A DNA stretch of 64,000 bases. Source: Wolfiporia cocos. Taxonomy: Eukaryota; Basidiomycota; Agaricomycetes; Polyporales; Phaeolaceae. Positions 8,740 through 22,888 of this stretch are shown piece by piece. The DNA lies in assembly GCA_029448655.1 (NCBI GenBank), contig JACCLO010000003.1, positions 1,922,001 to 1,986,000 of the forward strand, read 5' to 3'. How positions within the stretch are numbered: the first letter of the stretch is position 1; each line of letters begins with the position of its first letter. The translations under genes and the position numbers were made by a program. Under the pieces are notes generated by a model. That model was not told where the DNA came from and searched no databases. It worked only from the letters and a program-made list of their open reading frames with translations.

Positions 8740-11004
8740 GTGGGTACCTTTCGACGAATGCACGCACCATCTCATGCACATGCCTGCCGCTCTACAGTGC
8801 TCGCGTGGATGTTTGTTTGAATATTTTGGATGAAGGTTTCCTGTGAGCTCGTAGCGGCCCTGGCTTTACATTCCCGGCGTACCGAATGTCCGTGTGCCTC
8901 GATCCTCTGGCTGCCCCTCCTTCATCACAAAGCACGCGTCCAGCTGCCTTTGACATCATCCAACGTGCATCAATCTCGTTCCCACATGTCTATATCTCGT
9001 TCCCAGCTTCTAAAACACCAATTCTCCCCGCATCTCTGTGTCAACAAATACTCATGCATTTGTCCACTCTGTTGTGCAACGCCTCTCCGTCTCGTCGACT
9101 CGCTCCATCATGAATGCGTTATCCCGAATGAGTCGCCAATTGGTTACGAATACAGGCACACGGATCAAGCATCGGGCTACGACGCTATGGATGCTGACTG
9201 GGGTTGCGAAGAATGGGCGATGGAGAAGTGTGCCGACCGTCTGTAATGTACCCCGGCGTTGTGAGTGCGGTGAGTACCCAGAAAGATTAGGGTCTGTTCT
9301 GACGCATGCCACGAACGACAGTAGCCATCAAGACCGCCAATGCGCCACCACGATCTGTGAAATATCGCACTGTCGCACCATTCAACCGCGTTCATACACA
9401 CCCGCCCAATGCATCGTGCCATCCTCTACAGCTCTGAAGTCCGCCCCCTCTTCATGTATCCGCGCCATCTGCACCCGAGCCACTGGACACTCCCCGCCCA
9501 TTCTATCTCTATCTAACCCACAATTTCTCGGGAGCCCTGTCGCCCCGATCCTGGACAGTTATGCACTCTACGATGACAGAGAAACGTGGAACATCGTCCC
9601 AAGCATCGATAATGGCGTCGCTATTTGTGTCGTGGCGCAGTAAAGAGAATGGTCACCTTTTGAGGGAGTTCATGGATTCTTTTGGTCAAAGAGTCAAAAA
9701 AGGCGGGGATGCTGCTTCCAGGCGAGCGCCGAGCTTGCTCGAACCGATGGTTATAGTACGGACATTGTTGTAGTGTAGTGCAGACTCTTTACCGCACCTT
9801 GACATAGATATTTCCGCTGCTCAGTTAAGAGTTAACAATCACTCTCCCTCCCTTCGATCGGTACAATATTCAGTGCTAACACCGGGTCACTGACTAGTAG
9901 TTAGTGCATGTCACTGGCACTGGGGAGGGGCAACCGTAGGGGAGCGGCAAATTCCGGATGTCCGGCGTCTATCACACGCCACAGTACATGCCGGGCAGCT
10001 CTCACTGCGGCACGGGCTTGGCGCGCAGAGCGCGACGGTATCAATGTAAAGGCTCCTCAGATAAAAACATTCATGCCTTGTGTCAGTGGGGTGTATTTCT
10101 CAGAACATTGAATACATCAATTTCTTCGGAACAGAATTTTGAGATAAAATCTGTACTGTACAATTTCGTACATCGCGCATGGCACACTGCAACTACAAGA
10201 CAGTTTAACGGAAATGTGTTCCCAACGATTTCTGCGGAAAGGCAAACAGAATCAATCTGTGTACTAGGTTTTTGCTGTAGATCACTGTTGAAGGAGGAGA
10301 TACCAATCCATCAATGTATGGGAGTATGATTTAGAATGCTTGCCAATCATGATGTGAAAATCGATAGGACCCTCAGATCGCTCAGGTCGAAACTACACTA
10401 TCAAGAAAGCGCTCTTAGATTATTACCTACCTACAGAATGAATGTACTTGTGAGGTGCAGAATATTTATGTGCCAGTGGTATGAATGTACCTGCCTTCCT
10501 AACTGGGATGCGAACGCCGCCACGTCGCGTTTGATGGCTCGATATCGTCGAGGAGTCGCTGGAAAGAACTGACAAAGATATCAAGGGCTCATTGTATGTT
10601 TCATTATATCTTGAGCATCTACGTAGCTTACATCTTGAATGAACGTTGCAGTACATAGCCGTGTCTACAGTGGTGCTTAGGTACCGGCGCCGGTACAGGC
10701 TAGTACCAGCGTCAATAGCGCCACATTCGCAGTCTCGGCATCTAAATACCACATTGGGTAGGTGGTTCAGACTCCGACGTGATAAGCTCAGGACACATTT
10801 CTAGGCGGGGTTGCCCATCCCCACTGGCACTGGCCACTGACCCAACACGATCACGTGAATATCGACAAAGCGCGTCCCGAGCGCTCTGAGTCTTGAGCCT
10901 TACTCTCAGCTTCCATTGCACCTCTATGCTGCGACAGACATACCTTGTGTTACCAGCGGACTTCTGGTGAGCGAGAACTGATAAACTACAAAGAATCTGG
11001 TACC
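8740..11004. other. Interval without a recognised gene
   Basis: Several frames of 60-200 codons occur around 8830-9650 and 9950-10330, but none has recognisable family features or a convincing exon chain. The interval includes the promoter region of the next gene. Confidence 0.5.
10681..10696. repeat. 16-bp perfect palindrome
   Basis: GTACCGGCGCCGGTAC is its own reverse complement. It lies about 300 bp upstream of the Sos7-like gene; no role can be assigned. Confidence 0.6.
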
Positions 11005-12230
11005 ATGCCAGCCACGATGGAGGCCGAGCACACAGCCAGACTCGAGGCCGCACGCGCCCTGCAATCTACTCTCGAGGGGACGCGCCTACGTCTACTCGAA
11101 GACCGAGATATATTTGATTCTCATCAAGGTCTCCCTGAAAGTGACCTGGGACAGATACTCGAGGGCCGCGGGCTGACGGACCCCGCCATTCTTGCCATGC
11201 ATGTGGCGTCGCAAGTCGTATGTATATCTTGTGCTGTACATAGAAAACAGAATGAAACATACGGCTACAGGCCTTCATGCGAAAGCTCAAGATACAGTAT
11301 CTTGAGCAGAAGGCCAAGGATCAGTATATAAAGACGATCGTCAGCGATGATGCTCCGAATATCAATGCGGTGGACAACGAGGTCCTACGGCTACGGAACG
11401 AGGAAAAGAAGGCGAATCTCAAACTCGCAAAGGCGAGGCTCGCAGAAAAGGACGGCGACATTCACAAGCTTGCACCCCTTGTCGAGCAGGGTACGTGCTC
11501 GCTGTGTTCCTCAACCAAGTTCGATGTGTCTCATGTTGCTGTGCGCCAGATTTTCACAAAGCGAAAGCTTTGACTGCCGAGGCCTCAGATCTAGCGCGTA
11601 ACATCCTCGATGCGCGACTCCAGCTCACGCGCCTCAAGCAGGTGCACCCGCACCCGCGACTAACCATATCCTCCGCCCATGCGCAGCTCGATGCACAGGT
11701 CGTCGAGATGCAGACTCTGATGGACGAGCAGCAAAGCCTTAGCGAGCAGATCGAACAAGTGAAAGAAAAGGTGAAAGAAGGCGCAAAGGAAATTGAGCGG
11801 CTACGACTTGAGCGGGCAGAGACGGAGAAAGCCGCTCGGGCGGGCAAGGAAGAGGTCGAGGATAGCAGAGTCATTGGGCTGTACGACTGGTGCGTCTTGA
11901 AGCTTTGACGTGAGCGTGGTGTTAACATTCACCAGGCTCACTTTGTCTCTCGCGTGGCATCGCTCGTTACACTCCGTCGAGTCGATCCACTCTGCTTCAG
12001 AGAACGAGTTGCATCTCACGTACGCCATTGCCCCGCCACCTTCCACCGGAGCAGAACGTCGACGAGTGCGTATTGTCTTGCTCTTCGTGCCGAATACACG
12101 GCAGATAGCGGACGCGCAAGTCGAAGGCCTCAATGAGGACCTCGGAGACGTGATAGACGCGCATATTCAGGCGAACGACGTACCGGGTCTTATCGCGGCT
12201 ATCCTTGCCAGGACTCGAGCGGGATTCTGA
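11005..12230 (+). CDS. SOS7: Kinetochore protein Sos7-like (coiled coil)
   Basis: Four exons: 11005-11217, 11271-11490, 11550-11889 and 11936-12230, giving 355 residues. All introns are 46-59 bp with GT...AG ends. Residues about 70-260 are a long charged coiled coil, with blocks MRKLKIQYLEQKAKDQYI and VVEMQTLMDEQQSL. A globular end follows (SENELHLTY, VLLFVPNTRQ, DVPGLIAAILARTRAG). This matches the fungal Sos7 family, the Zwint/Kre28-type partner of Spc7/KNL1 in the outer kinetochore, where it helps join centromeres to spindle microtubules and the checkpoint. The start is the ATG at 11005; the frame upstream has another ATG but no better context. The gene is convergent with the PIF1-like gene downstream. 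Confidence 0.85.
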
Positions 12231-12594
12231 TAGACTGAGTACGACTCACAGTCTTAATTTCGACATCAGCTCCAGCTCGGCGAAAACCTCATGAGGGTAG
12301 CGGTCACGGAGGTATTGTACGTCTAATTGTAGCACGGTGCCAGGTAGCGGGTGCCGGCGCAGAGCACCTGACGGACGCCATATCCGTTTGTACATGTATT
12401 AGTAGGAGTTGCTCTGTAATGTGTTGAAATCCAGCTCGTGGACTTTAAGGCAGCTTTCGGCGTCAATTCTAAGTCTGTATATATGCGGTGCGTAGCGATG
12501 ACGGGGACAACAGAATGCTATAAGTGCCTGTGTATGGAGCAAACTCTTGGTCTGAAAAGTAGCTATCGGAACGATGCATTCTGTCGTAAGTTGA
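12231..12594. other. Convergent 3' intergenic region
   Basis: These 364 bp lie between two facing stop codons and should hold both 3' UTRs. I see no other feature. Confidence 0.6.
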
Positions 12595-15096
12595 TCACTG
12601 ATCTCCAACGGGGACGGTTTCAAGCGTTCGTGTCCACTCCACCACTTTAGGATGCACAGTGACCTAGGCAAGGCAGGAGGTTCAGTACCATGCCGGTACA
12701 CATCACCTATTTGATACACAAACCTTCTTGGGGTTGAAGTTGAGCACCTGAAGTCCGTTGAGAGAAGTAGCACGGGAAAGTGCTACATATGCCTGCCCTG
12801 TTGTCACATCGGCTATGTATGAACAGTGCGTCAAAAACTTGTATTCCCGTCTGACCTTTCTCGAAAACCCTCGCGAGGTCAACTTTGACACGCTCAAGTG
12901 TCTGGCCTTGAGATTTGTGGATCGACAGTGCCCACGATAGAATCAGCGGTAGCTAGGATTCTTCAGCTCCAGCCTTTCTAGGCAGTCCGATCTGACAGCA
13001 CGTACTTGTGTTCGACTGGCCTGCACTTCTCCATTCGGCTGTTCGACCTTGAACACCTCAGACTGTACCATCACGCGTCTGCGTAGTCCACCTGGTATCA
13101 AGAAATCCACAACAGGAAGGAGCGTCCCCTTGGAGGTCGGCTTTCCTGCATCCTTTCCCACCTTCGAAGCAGGCTTTGACTGAGACTTCTCTGCATATGG
13201 ATCGTCGAGGTCCACGAGCGCAGCTGGATTAGACGGATCCTCGAACGCGACGACCATGCCTATTGAGCCGTTTACGAGCGTCTCGTCCAGGTTCTTGATG
13301 AGCATAACCTGGGATCTCACGGTTGGTTGAGAGACAGACGCAATATTGATTAATAGGGTTCACCTGTGCGCCGATCTTCAGCTTCAGGGTCTCAGGAGCC
13401 ATGAAGTTGCTCAGCAGCTTGTTGCGTTGTTCCTTGTCCGTAATCATTCCTCCGTCGACCGCTTGGAACAGGTGGACCGTCCCTTCTATTCCGCTCATGC
13501 GTACGGTATTCGACCGCTCGACATCCTCACGGCGGGGGAACCTGTGTTCATATCTTCAACGAGCTGCATTCTGGGCCACGATACCAACGACATACAGTTC
13601 TGTCGCACCGAGGCCATCTTCATAGATGATCTCTCTGGACAGGCTCTTGAACTTATCAATTGACTTTTGCGTCAGGCGCCCGAACCGCATCTCATTAAGT
13701 ATGTCCACAAACTCTGCGCGTGCATTCGTGTTAACCGATTAACCACACGAGTTTATATTTGTGGCCACGCACCCGGATCTTTTTGGCGGAAGACCTTGGT
13801 GAGATTGAACGTCTTCTTGATAGTCTGGCTCCACATCTCTCCCTCAAATGCAAACTTAACTGCGGTATCTCTTGCCACAGGCGGTAGTTGGAAGAAGTCT
13901 CCCGTTACGATTACCTAAGGAATCTCAGACGCAGTCAAGCGATTTTGATTGAAACTCACCTGGATGCCACCGAATGGCTCGACCTTCTTTCGGATAAGGC
14001 TTCCGATTCGGGCCAGCTTATCGAAGAGGTCTCCTTCGACCATAGAGACTGAGCTCTCAAGGTGAGGCAATGAGCGCATAGAACGAGATAGAGACACTAC
14101 TGACCTTCATCGATGATGAGAACCTGCGTGCGCAGCCATCGTGTGGTTGCTTTTTTGTTCTTGTGAACCTTAATGGCAAGTTGTTCAGCAGTCTCGCGTC
14201 CCAAGCCAATTCCAGCGAATGAGTGGATCGTCACGCCACCGATGTTGCACGCAGCGATACCTGAAAGCCATAGTATGACACGATGCACACATCACATCCA
14301 TGCATTACTCGTACACACCAGTAGAGGCTGTTACAGCAATAGCGTCCAGTGAGCGGGAGTACTTTCGCCTTAGCGTCTTGATGATCTCGCGGAGTAACAC
14401 TGACTTTCCGGTTCCTGGACCACATGTGTAAATCAACGTCAAATGAGCACGAAACGGTGTCACGGGTGCGTAACAGGCGCATATAATCTGGGAGTAGCGC
14501 ATATATGGTAGAGATAGAGATGTGTTGCGAACTTTGGGACGTCCGTCACAGATATAGCGACGAGAGCAAATGCTTCGAAATCCACAGCACTCACCAGCAC
14601 TTCCGGTGTAGAATATACTATGCCCTTCCTCGACAAGTTGTAATATATGCCTTTGTTCATGGCTCAGAAGCACCTGTGCGGGCTTGCTGACTGCATTTGA
14701 GGTGGACGATGCGGGGACGACAAGTGAATTGACAGGATGCGCCTTGCTATTTGATACCTGAGGCGCTGTGTCTGTCCAGCTACTCGGTAGCAGGCGACGA
14801 CGCTTCGCAGGTTCATCCTGAAAATGAGCAGGACGTTTCCCAAGAGCAGCCTGAGACGACGACAAAACTCTCTGCGACGACGCAAGGTTTTCGTTGAGGG
14901 CGTCCTGAATGTCCTTCAAGCGTTTCTCGATGCCAGCAAGTTGGCGCGGTGGCGTAGATTTCCACGGGATAGAGTCAGCATCAGAGCTACTGATGGCGGT
15001 GTCCTGACTGGTAGAAAGGATGGACGAGGACGAGGACGAGAAGTCTCGTTTAACAGAGCGCAGGCCCGACAAGAGTTGTTTAGAGGATTGCGACAT
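12595..15096 (-). CDS. PIF1: PIF1-family 5'-3' DNA helicase
   Basis: Eleven exons on the minus strand: 14595-15096, 14319-14414, 14105-14260, 13960-14048, 13773-13914, 13596-13713, 13364-13541, 13006-13308, 12856-12952, 12724-12797 and 12595-12663. All joins keep frame, giving 607 residues. A Ser-rich N terminus of about 140 residues precedes Walker A (GSAGTGKS near 165), DE with VSM (Walker B), GDFFQLPPV (motif III), a region with VMLIKNLD, and [19 protein letters not shown] with [12 protein letters not shown], the PIF1 signature. It ends [15 protein letters not shown]1 helicases unwind DNA and G-quadruplexes and act in mitochondria, at telomeres and at replication forks. The first intron is 180 bp, longer than the others at 44-60 bp. 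Confidence 0.93.
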
Positions 15097-15614
15097 ATCT
15101 AAGTAGACAAGCTGTGTTGCATAACACAGCTCAGGTTTCCACTGTAGGAGAAGAGTACGCCACCAGAATTGCACTATCACAGCTATTGGAGTATGTGATT
15201 GCAAAATATGTAATCACAGCAAAGGATATAGTGACCGAATGAGTACGGCGATGTCGTATATGCCAAGGAGACGAGGAGTATTGACCCAGCAGTGAGATAG
15301 AATCGTGGCCACTATTACCGGAGGGACACGACGCGATCAATCGCGCGAACTGATGCAGAAAGAACACGCGACGTGACAGGCGCGCAGCATCACGGTCATG
15401 GGATCGTGACGCCAACAATGTATAACGCTCATTCAAAATTGGTGCTGCTGCAAATTTGAGAATGTGCTCCTTACATAAAGCACATCATACAGCCCGCTGC
15501 AGTGTGGACCACCGCTCATTTTCCTACACACAAGGCGCCACCATCACTCGGAGTCCCAGTCACTACTCTGCCCCGCACGTTTACCGCCCAATACTCGACT
15601 CGGACACTGCAACA
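15097..15614. other. Interval upstream of the PIF1-like gene
   Basis: It should contain the PIF1-like promoter. No gene or repeat is recognised. Confidence 0.5.
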
Positions 15615-16212
15615 ATGTTAGAATACTGGGTCTCGCACAACACGTATTCCAGCAAGTACTGCAGCATCTACATCGAGAACGACGTGTCCTCACTGCGGCA
15701 GCACGAAGGCAGCCTGCTGCACAAGGGAAACGTCGACTGCTTCGTCCGGGGGCTTTATTAGACAAGGCGGGAGCCGCGAGGAGCGCCGTCCCTGTCTACT
15801 CCCGCCTTGTGCTGATACTTATCCTTATCCGGTATGCACAAGTCGTGAACGCAGCGTTTGCACGCGACATCGGCGCGGGGCTTGTCAGGCCCGGGAGCAG
15901 CAGCGCAGCGGCCGCCGCCTTACACAAGGCGTCGTTGGCGCGTGGGAGGTTGTCGCATCACTTACCTCACCTCCTTCTGCCGCTCCAAAAGAGAGATCGC
16001 TGGGAGAGGACGTGAAGCCTAAGGCGTTGCCAGACGACGACCGCGAGTCCGCGCGGCGGTTCAGGCTGGAATGGAGGATGGTCAGCGCGGGGATGGGGGA
16101 GATATACGATCCGGGCGATATCCCCATCAGGGTGAAGAAGGCAGACTGTCTTAGCAGTCATGGAGGTCTTGACGCCCTTAAAGGCATCGTGTCCTACTGT
16201 GGTGCATTGTAG
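15615..16212 (+). pseudogene. WBP4-like U1-type zinc-finger protein, frameshifted copy without introns
   Basis: From the ATG at 15615 the first block reads MLEYWVSHNTYSSKYCSIYI and LRQHEGSLLHKGN, the matrin/U1-type zinc finger of WBP4, a spliceosome-associated protein family. The frame then stops at 15759. A second frame continues AFARDIGAGLVRPGSSS, and a third reads TQGVVGAWEVVASL and MGEIYDPGDIPIRVKKAD, the usual C-terminal motif. The three pieces lie in three different frames with no plausible introns, and the middle of the protein is missing. The first zinc-binding Cys appears replaced by Ser (SSKYC). An intronless, decayed extra copy is the simplest reading; a retroposed copy is possible. 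Confidence 0.7.
15762..15810. repeat. 12-bp stem inverted repeat within the pseudogene
   Basis: ACAAGGCGGGAG at 15762 pairs perfectly with CTCCCGCCTTGT at 15799-15810 around a 25-nt loop. It sits where the first frameshift occurs. Confidence 0.7.
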
Positions 16213-17131
16213 GTGTTCATGCTGCTGCTGCATGTTTTCGCTCACACAATCTCGCTCTAGAACTCTAATTACCATACAAGTGACAACATTCGCACATGGA
16301 GTGAGACGTTTAGTCTCTTCCTAGGATACGCTCAACGACTGCCTTGCAGGTACACATTTTGATGGCTATTTGTGCATTATCACCAATGAAACGCTCTAAC
16401 CGTCTCCAGGGGAGATTGAAAGTTGACGGCTGCGCTCACATTCCCCTTACATCCAATCTGAGGCCTAATCGAACGAATTGTGCTCTTGTGCTCTTTCTGG
16501 TATAGTAGTTAATATTCATCCATTATGATATCTCTGCTCATCTACAATCGTGTTCGTTAGATTTATGGTTCTAGTTATTGTGTAGTAGATTGGGTTTGTT
16601 CCCGCCTGTCCCGAACCCAACAGCAGTGCTTCCAAGCCATTCGAAAGATGATGTGCGTCACTTTATGGCTAAGTCGTTCGCAACGTACACTGCTATATTC
16701 TCATTGGATTTGTATATTCTGTCTACTTCGGCAATCAGCTTAAGCTGCAATCATGACATCACTACGGACGACATTCAAATCTGATGGGTATCCTACCGCA
16801 GGCGATGATGATGTGGACAGCCTTGCACCAGATCCAGTATCGACGAGCGGATCGGGAGGATAAGTTCGATATGTCTACCTGCAGAAGGGCTACTCCCAGG
16901 CTTTCATAAATTGTGCTGAATCAGACACTGCCGCCTGATTGTTGCCACCTACGTGTCATTGACCGTCAAACTCGAGTCATACTTCGCTGATATCTGATGT
17001 CGAGCGCTCCGAAGTGCGTTCTTGAACTATCATAAGCTGAAACATTCACCAGATATCTTCAGTCCCCCACCACACCAGATTTCTCCTGTTCACCGGCAAA
17101 CAAGACGCTCCTCGAAAACAGTCTGATCAAT
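16213..17131. other. Interval without a recognised gene
   Basis: It is AT-rich with no convincing coding exons and probably includes the promoter of the transporter gene. Confidence 0.5.
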
Positions 17132-18960
17132 ATGGACAAACTCGAAGGAGAGTCTGAGCAAAGCCATTTCTCCGATACCGATGCAGGACGATCTTCACAG
17201 AATCAAGACCATTTGCCTGTGGCTAGAGTCGTACCCGTCGTTATCATCGCTCCACTCGCTGCAGCCATACCTTCCACCACTATGTATATGGCACTACAAG
17301 AGACTATTTGTCGTGATTGGTATCAAGCAAACGATCCGACCAGCATCCCAGCAAACGGTACGATAACGCCTGAGCTATGCTCTGTATCTGCAGTGCAAGA
17401 GCGCGTCACTCTCTTCCCAAAGGCTGCGCAAGTCATCGCTTCGCTGGGCGGTGAGTACGTTCTCTGTTGCGTCGTTGGATGACCAATGTCATATCTCGCT
17501 CATTAGGGTTGCTGACCATCCATGCATTGATCGCTTCGAGCCGCAAGTATGGGTCGAGGACAGTCTTCTTGACTGTTCTAACGCTCTTTTCACTGATAGC
17601 TGCTTTCTACTCTGCGATACCTTTGCGATATGAACATCCATGGCTGCAGATCGTCGTGTTCGTGTTATGGTCGGTCTGGCAACAAATGTCTCTAGGATAT
17701 ATATCGCTCCTTGCCGACCTGACAATCATTGATACAGTCAATTTCTCGCAGAGGTGCAGTTATAGTCACCTTATATCGAAGTCAAACTTGTTCTAATCAA
17801 GGCATAGGACGGCAGCATTTGGACAACTTTCAGGCTGGTATCAACTGGGCACCATAGGTAAGATGTAAAAACGCTGCTCAACAACACCATTATTGACATG
17901 CCGTCTAAGGCGGCATGGCATCCACAGTCATAGGCGGCATCATCTTCACCATCTTCAGCAGTTTCAAAGGCATGTTCATGGCCACGGCACTGCTGCTCGC
18001 AGCCTGTGTAGGTTGCGCATGGGCGTTACTCTTTGAGCAAAATCCGCGGAACAAATTGGCCGTGACTAGCAAGGAGACACGCGTTATTGAACCAATCGCA
18101 TCCAGCTGGAAGTTAGCTGTGACCAGTATCTCCGGAATTATGGACATTTTACGGCCGCGCCGTAGCCCTGAAACCGGAAAACACAACTGGCGGATTCTGC
18201 TTTGCTGCATATACGAGGTCATGTTCAGCATCGGGGGAGCTTGTATGGCACCTTCAGAATCTATCGTAAAACGCCTTAGCGAGCACAATCAGTTAATTGT
18301 GAAGGTCTGTGAACTATTTAATATGTTTCGCTTAACACTTACGATACCCATAGGCATTCGTTAATGGCGCATCGATTTTTCTTGTCTCACTCCTTACCCT
18401 GCTGGTGTTTATTCCGCTGGTCATTAAATATCGTACCCGTGCCATTTATGCGAGAACGCCCCGGCGTATAGCGCCTGCGCTACCTGGATCAAAGCGTACT
18501 ACGACTGGCACCGTTATTGACGCTGTTGACGGTCTCAACGTGAATATCGCAATAACATCGATGATCGCCCAAGTGATTTCCCTCGTGATACTTGGCTTAT
18601 CCTCTTCATGGACGGCTCAAATGATTGGTGAGTGTCATTCTACCGTCTGTGCTACAAGATTATCCGAAGCACTGATATGACCTGTACTTGAAGGTATCAT
18701 TCTCTATGGAATGAGCGTCGGACATTCACCTGCGATGAAAAATGTGTTGCTCACGTCATTGGGTCCGACACAGCTTGGTAATTTCTCTTCATTGCAAGCA
18801 TGACGACGTGTTCTCACTACCGCCTTCAGGGGACACTTTAGTCTCGTTTCATATCGTCAAATTGCTCGTTCGCATGGTGTTCTCTGCGGTCATTGGAAAT
18901 CAAGCCACGTCGTTCGTATCCAAATTCTCTTCCTGTCGAGTTCGGCCCGCTAAAGGCTAA
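17132..18960 (+). CDS. Major facilitator superfamily transporter
   Basis: Seven exons: 17132-17450, 17507-17753, 17808-17857, 17910-18304, 18354-18627, 18694-18777 and 18830-18960, giving 499 residues. The frame is continuous through all joins. After a hydrophilic N terminus of about 30 residues come hydrophobic segments consistent with twelve membrane spans, such as VVPVVIIAPLAAAIPST, FLTVLTLFSLIAAF, VIGGIIFTIFSSF and LVSLLTLLVFIPLVI, with a large central loop around PRRSPETGKHNW. The layout and the loop after helix 1 (QETICRDWYQ) resemble fungal SLC46-like MFS proteins, but no substrate can be read from the sequence. The acceptor of exon 4 is AAG, an unusual but usable 3' site. It should sit in a cell or vacuolar membrane. 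Confidence 0.85.
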
Positions 18961-21018
18961 CGATGTCACATCTTTCTCTAGATTGACTGACACAAATCCT
19001 CATATAAGATTTTGAATCCATAGCGTGAGATGCAACTCGTTGATTTTGATAGCTTCCAACTCAGTTTCCAATTTATAGGGACTGATTGTCGTCGCTATCG
19101 TCGCCGTCTCATTTGTGAGGAGCTCCGATAGGTACAACGTGGGTCATGAGGAGTAGGGTGTCTCGTATACTCGTGCGATACAAATTGGCTGGTGTGCGGC
19201 AATGCAAGGGAACACTCAAACGTTGCTCCATCGTATTCAGCCCTCTCTTTTTTGTTCTCTGAGCATATTCTTATGTCCTTCACGTTTGGTTTATGATGGA
19301 GCTCATACCAATATGGGTGTATTTAGGTCGGAAAGACTACACCTATGAGGACCGTGCCTCCGCAAAGTGATCACTAACGCCACAGTTCTCGCCATGCCCA
19401 AATGGCGGACAATCGGGTCATCTAGCTGTCAATCGAGAGCTTAAGCCGCTCCGAAGAAACTTGTTCGTTGTTATCTGCGCCCTGATACATTGACGCTGCC
19501 CCAGCTTTCGTTTGCTCTGCTATCTGTGCTCTCGCTCACTATGGACGCCCGCGCCACCGCCGTGCCTGTCCCCAGCATCCAATCTCGCTCGCCCCTGCAC
19601 AGAGCTGGTTGGTCCTCGAGCTAGAGCTGCCAGCATGTCCACGGCCACATCAGACCGTGTATCCACGACCATCGCGTGAGTGTTTCTGAGACTCAGGTGG
19701 TGACCTCACCGCGGTGTCTTCGAGTGAGAGAAAGCTCAAATTGAGCGGGCAAAGCTTGTTATCATATATAATGCAGGCTGTCTGACAATGTCTTGCAGCT
19801 CCCAGCACGTCTGAGAGGACCGATAGACGATGCGTTTGTATGGGCCTTGCTACGGACAAGTCGCTCATCGTATCCGCGCGCTTCAGTACATTCAAGGTGA
19901 GTGCTTATAAAATGTCAGGGGTCGCCTTGTAACGGTAAATTACGTTGCGGTCCGGTGGTAAGATTTATGTGCTTTGTGCTTTAGCTGTTGTTGGGCCACA
20001 AGGTCGATCTGCTGTGTGGACATTTACCGGTACCTCTCACGATAGTAGATCAAGCTACTGGCCCTATGCATGATGCGACATGTCTCACAAGGTTTTCGGC
20101 ATTCCGCGTTCACGCCTTCGCGGGATGAAATAGGTATTGGGCATTGTTGACCTTTTTGACGAGCCCTGTTGGACTTACAAAGGAATGAACATGGATGGTC
20201 CGCCTTACTTTACTCCAACGAGGATTAGAGGCTATGTTACACATCACGCTATTTGCGTGGAGTCAGCGAATGACAGGGACATCTCCGAGTTGTGTATTGT
20301 CTCTCCTCCGCTACCATGAGGAGTTCGCAGTTCTAATCACACGAATCTCCTTCCGAGCTCAAAAATGTTTGAGCTTGTCTGTATGGAGATCTTGGACAAG
20401 AGTGCCAGTCGAGAATTCTTGGGACGCCTTCGAGTCTTGAAACATAGTCTTATTATTACGCCGACGGAAGAACATGGTTATGTAAACGAAGAAGTGGAGG
20501 GACATCATTTCGATAGGAGGACGATCAGTGTGGCGTCGCTCTCTGACATCTGGTAAATTCAAGCACCTGCGGTAGACGTAAGAGCGGATGTTCGCAAAAC
20601 GCGAAACATGCTCGTCATCCATTCATACTCTGGTCTCAAGGGGTTGATGTTATACATTCAATTGCCTGCATTAACGTAGATTAAGCTCAGGTTATGTCGG
20701 TAGACCACTAGTGCGACTCGAGTCGCAATATCAATGGTGAGTCTCCACGACTATTCGGCATTCGCGTTGACTGGCTCCGCTTTTCCGCATCGACTGTGAG
20801 TATCAGCTCATATAGAGGCAGTAAAGACAGAGGCTGAGGAATGCGGTTGTGCGTGTAGGCACACCATGCATACAAGGCTCGATCTTTGTGTGATTCAACG
20901 TCTATGAAGCTTATTCTACAATCTGCTCTCTATACTTTCTGCTAAATATTCTACAGGACCTCTTGTACTTCCTGGCCCTTATATCGATGACGAAACAGAT
21001 ACGATCAAAGAAGCAGTC
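18961..21018. other. Interval without a recognised gene
   Basis: About 2 kb. Around 19630-20110 there are splice-like signals and short open stretches, but I could not chain them into one frame. Nothing else is recognised. Confidence 0.45.

Positions 21019-22888
<1,870 letters not shown>

Noticed and set aside
8830..9643. Frames of 138 and 201 codons as a gene
   Set aside because: Overlapping frames with biased composition and no motif; no consistent exon chain was found.
19500..20110. Spliced gene upstream of xylulokinase
   Set aside because: GT...AG candidates and open stretches exist, but every chain tried met a stop or had no start codon, and no family was recognised.
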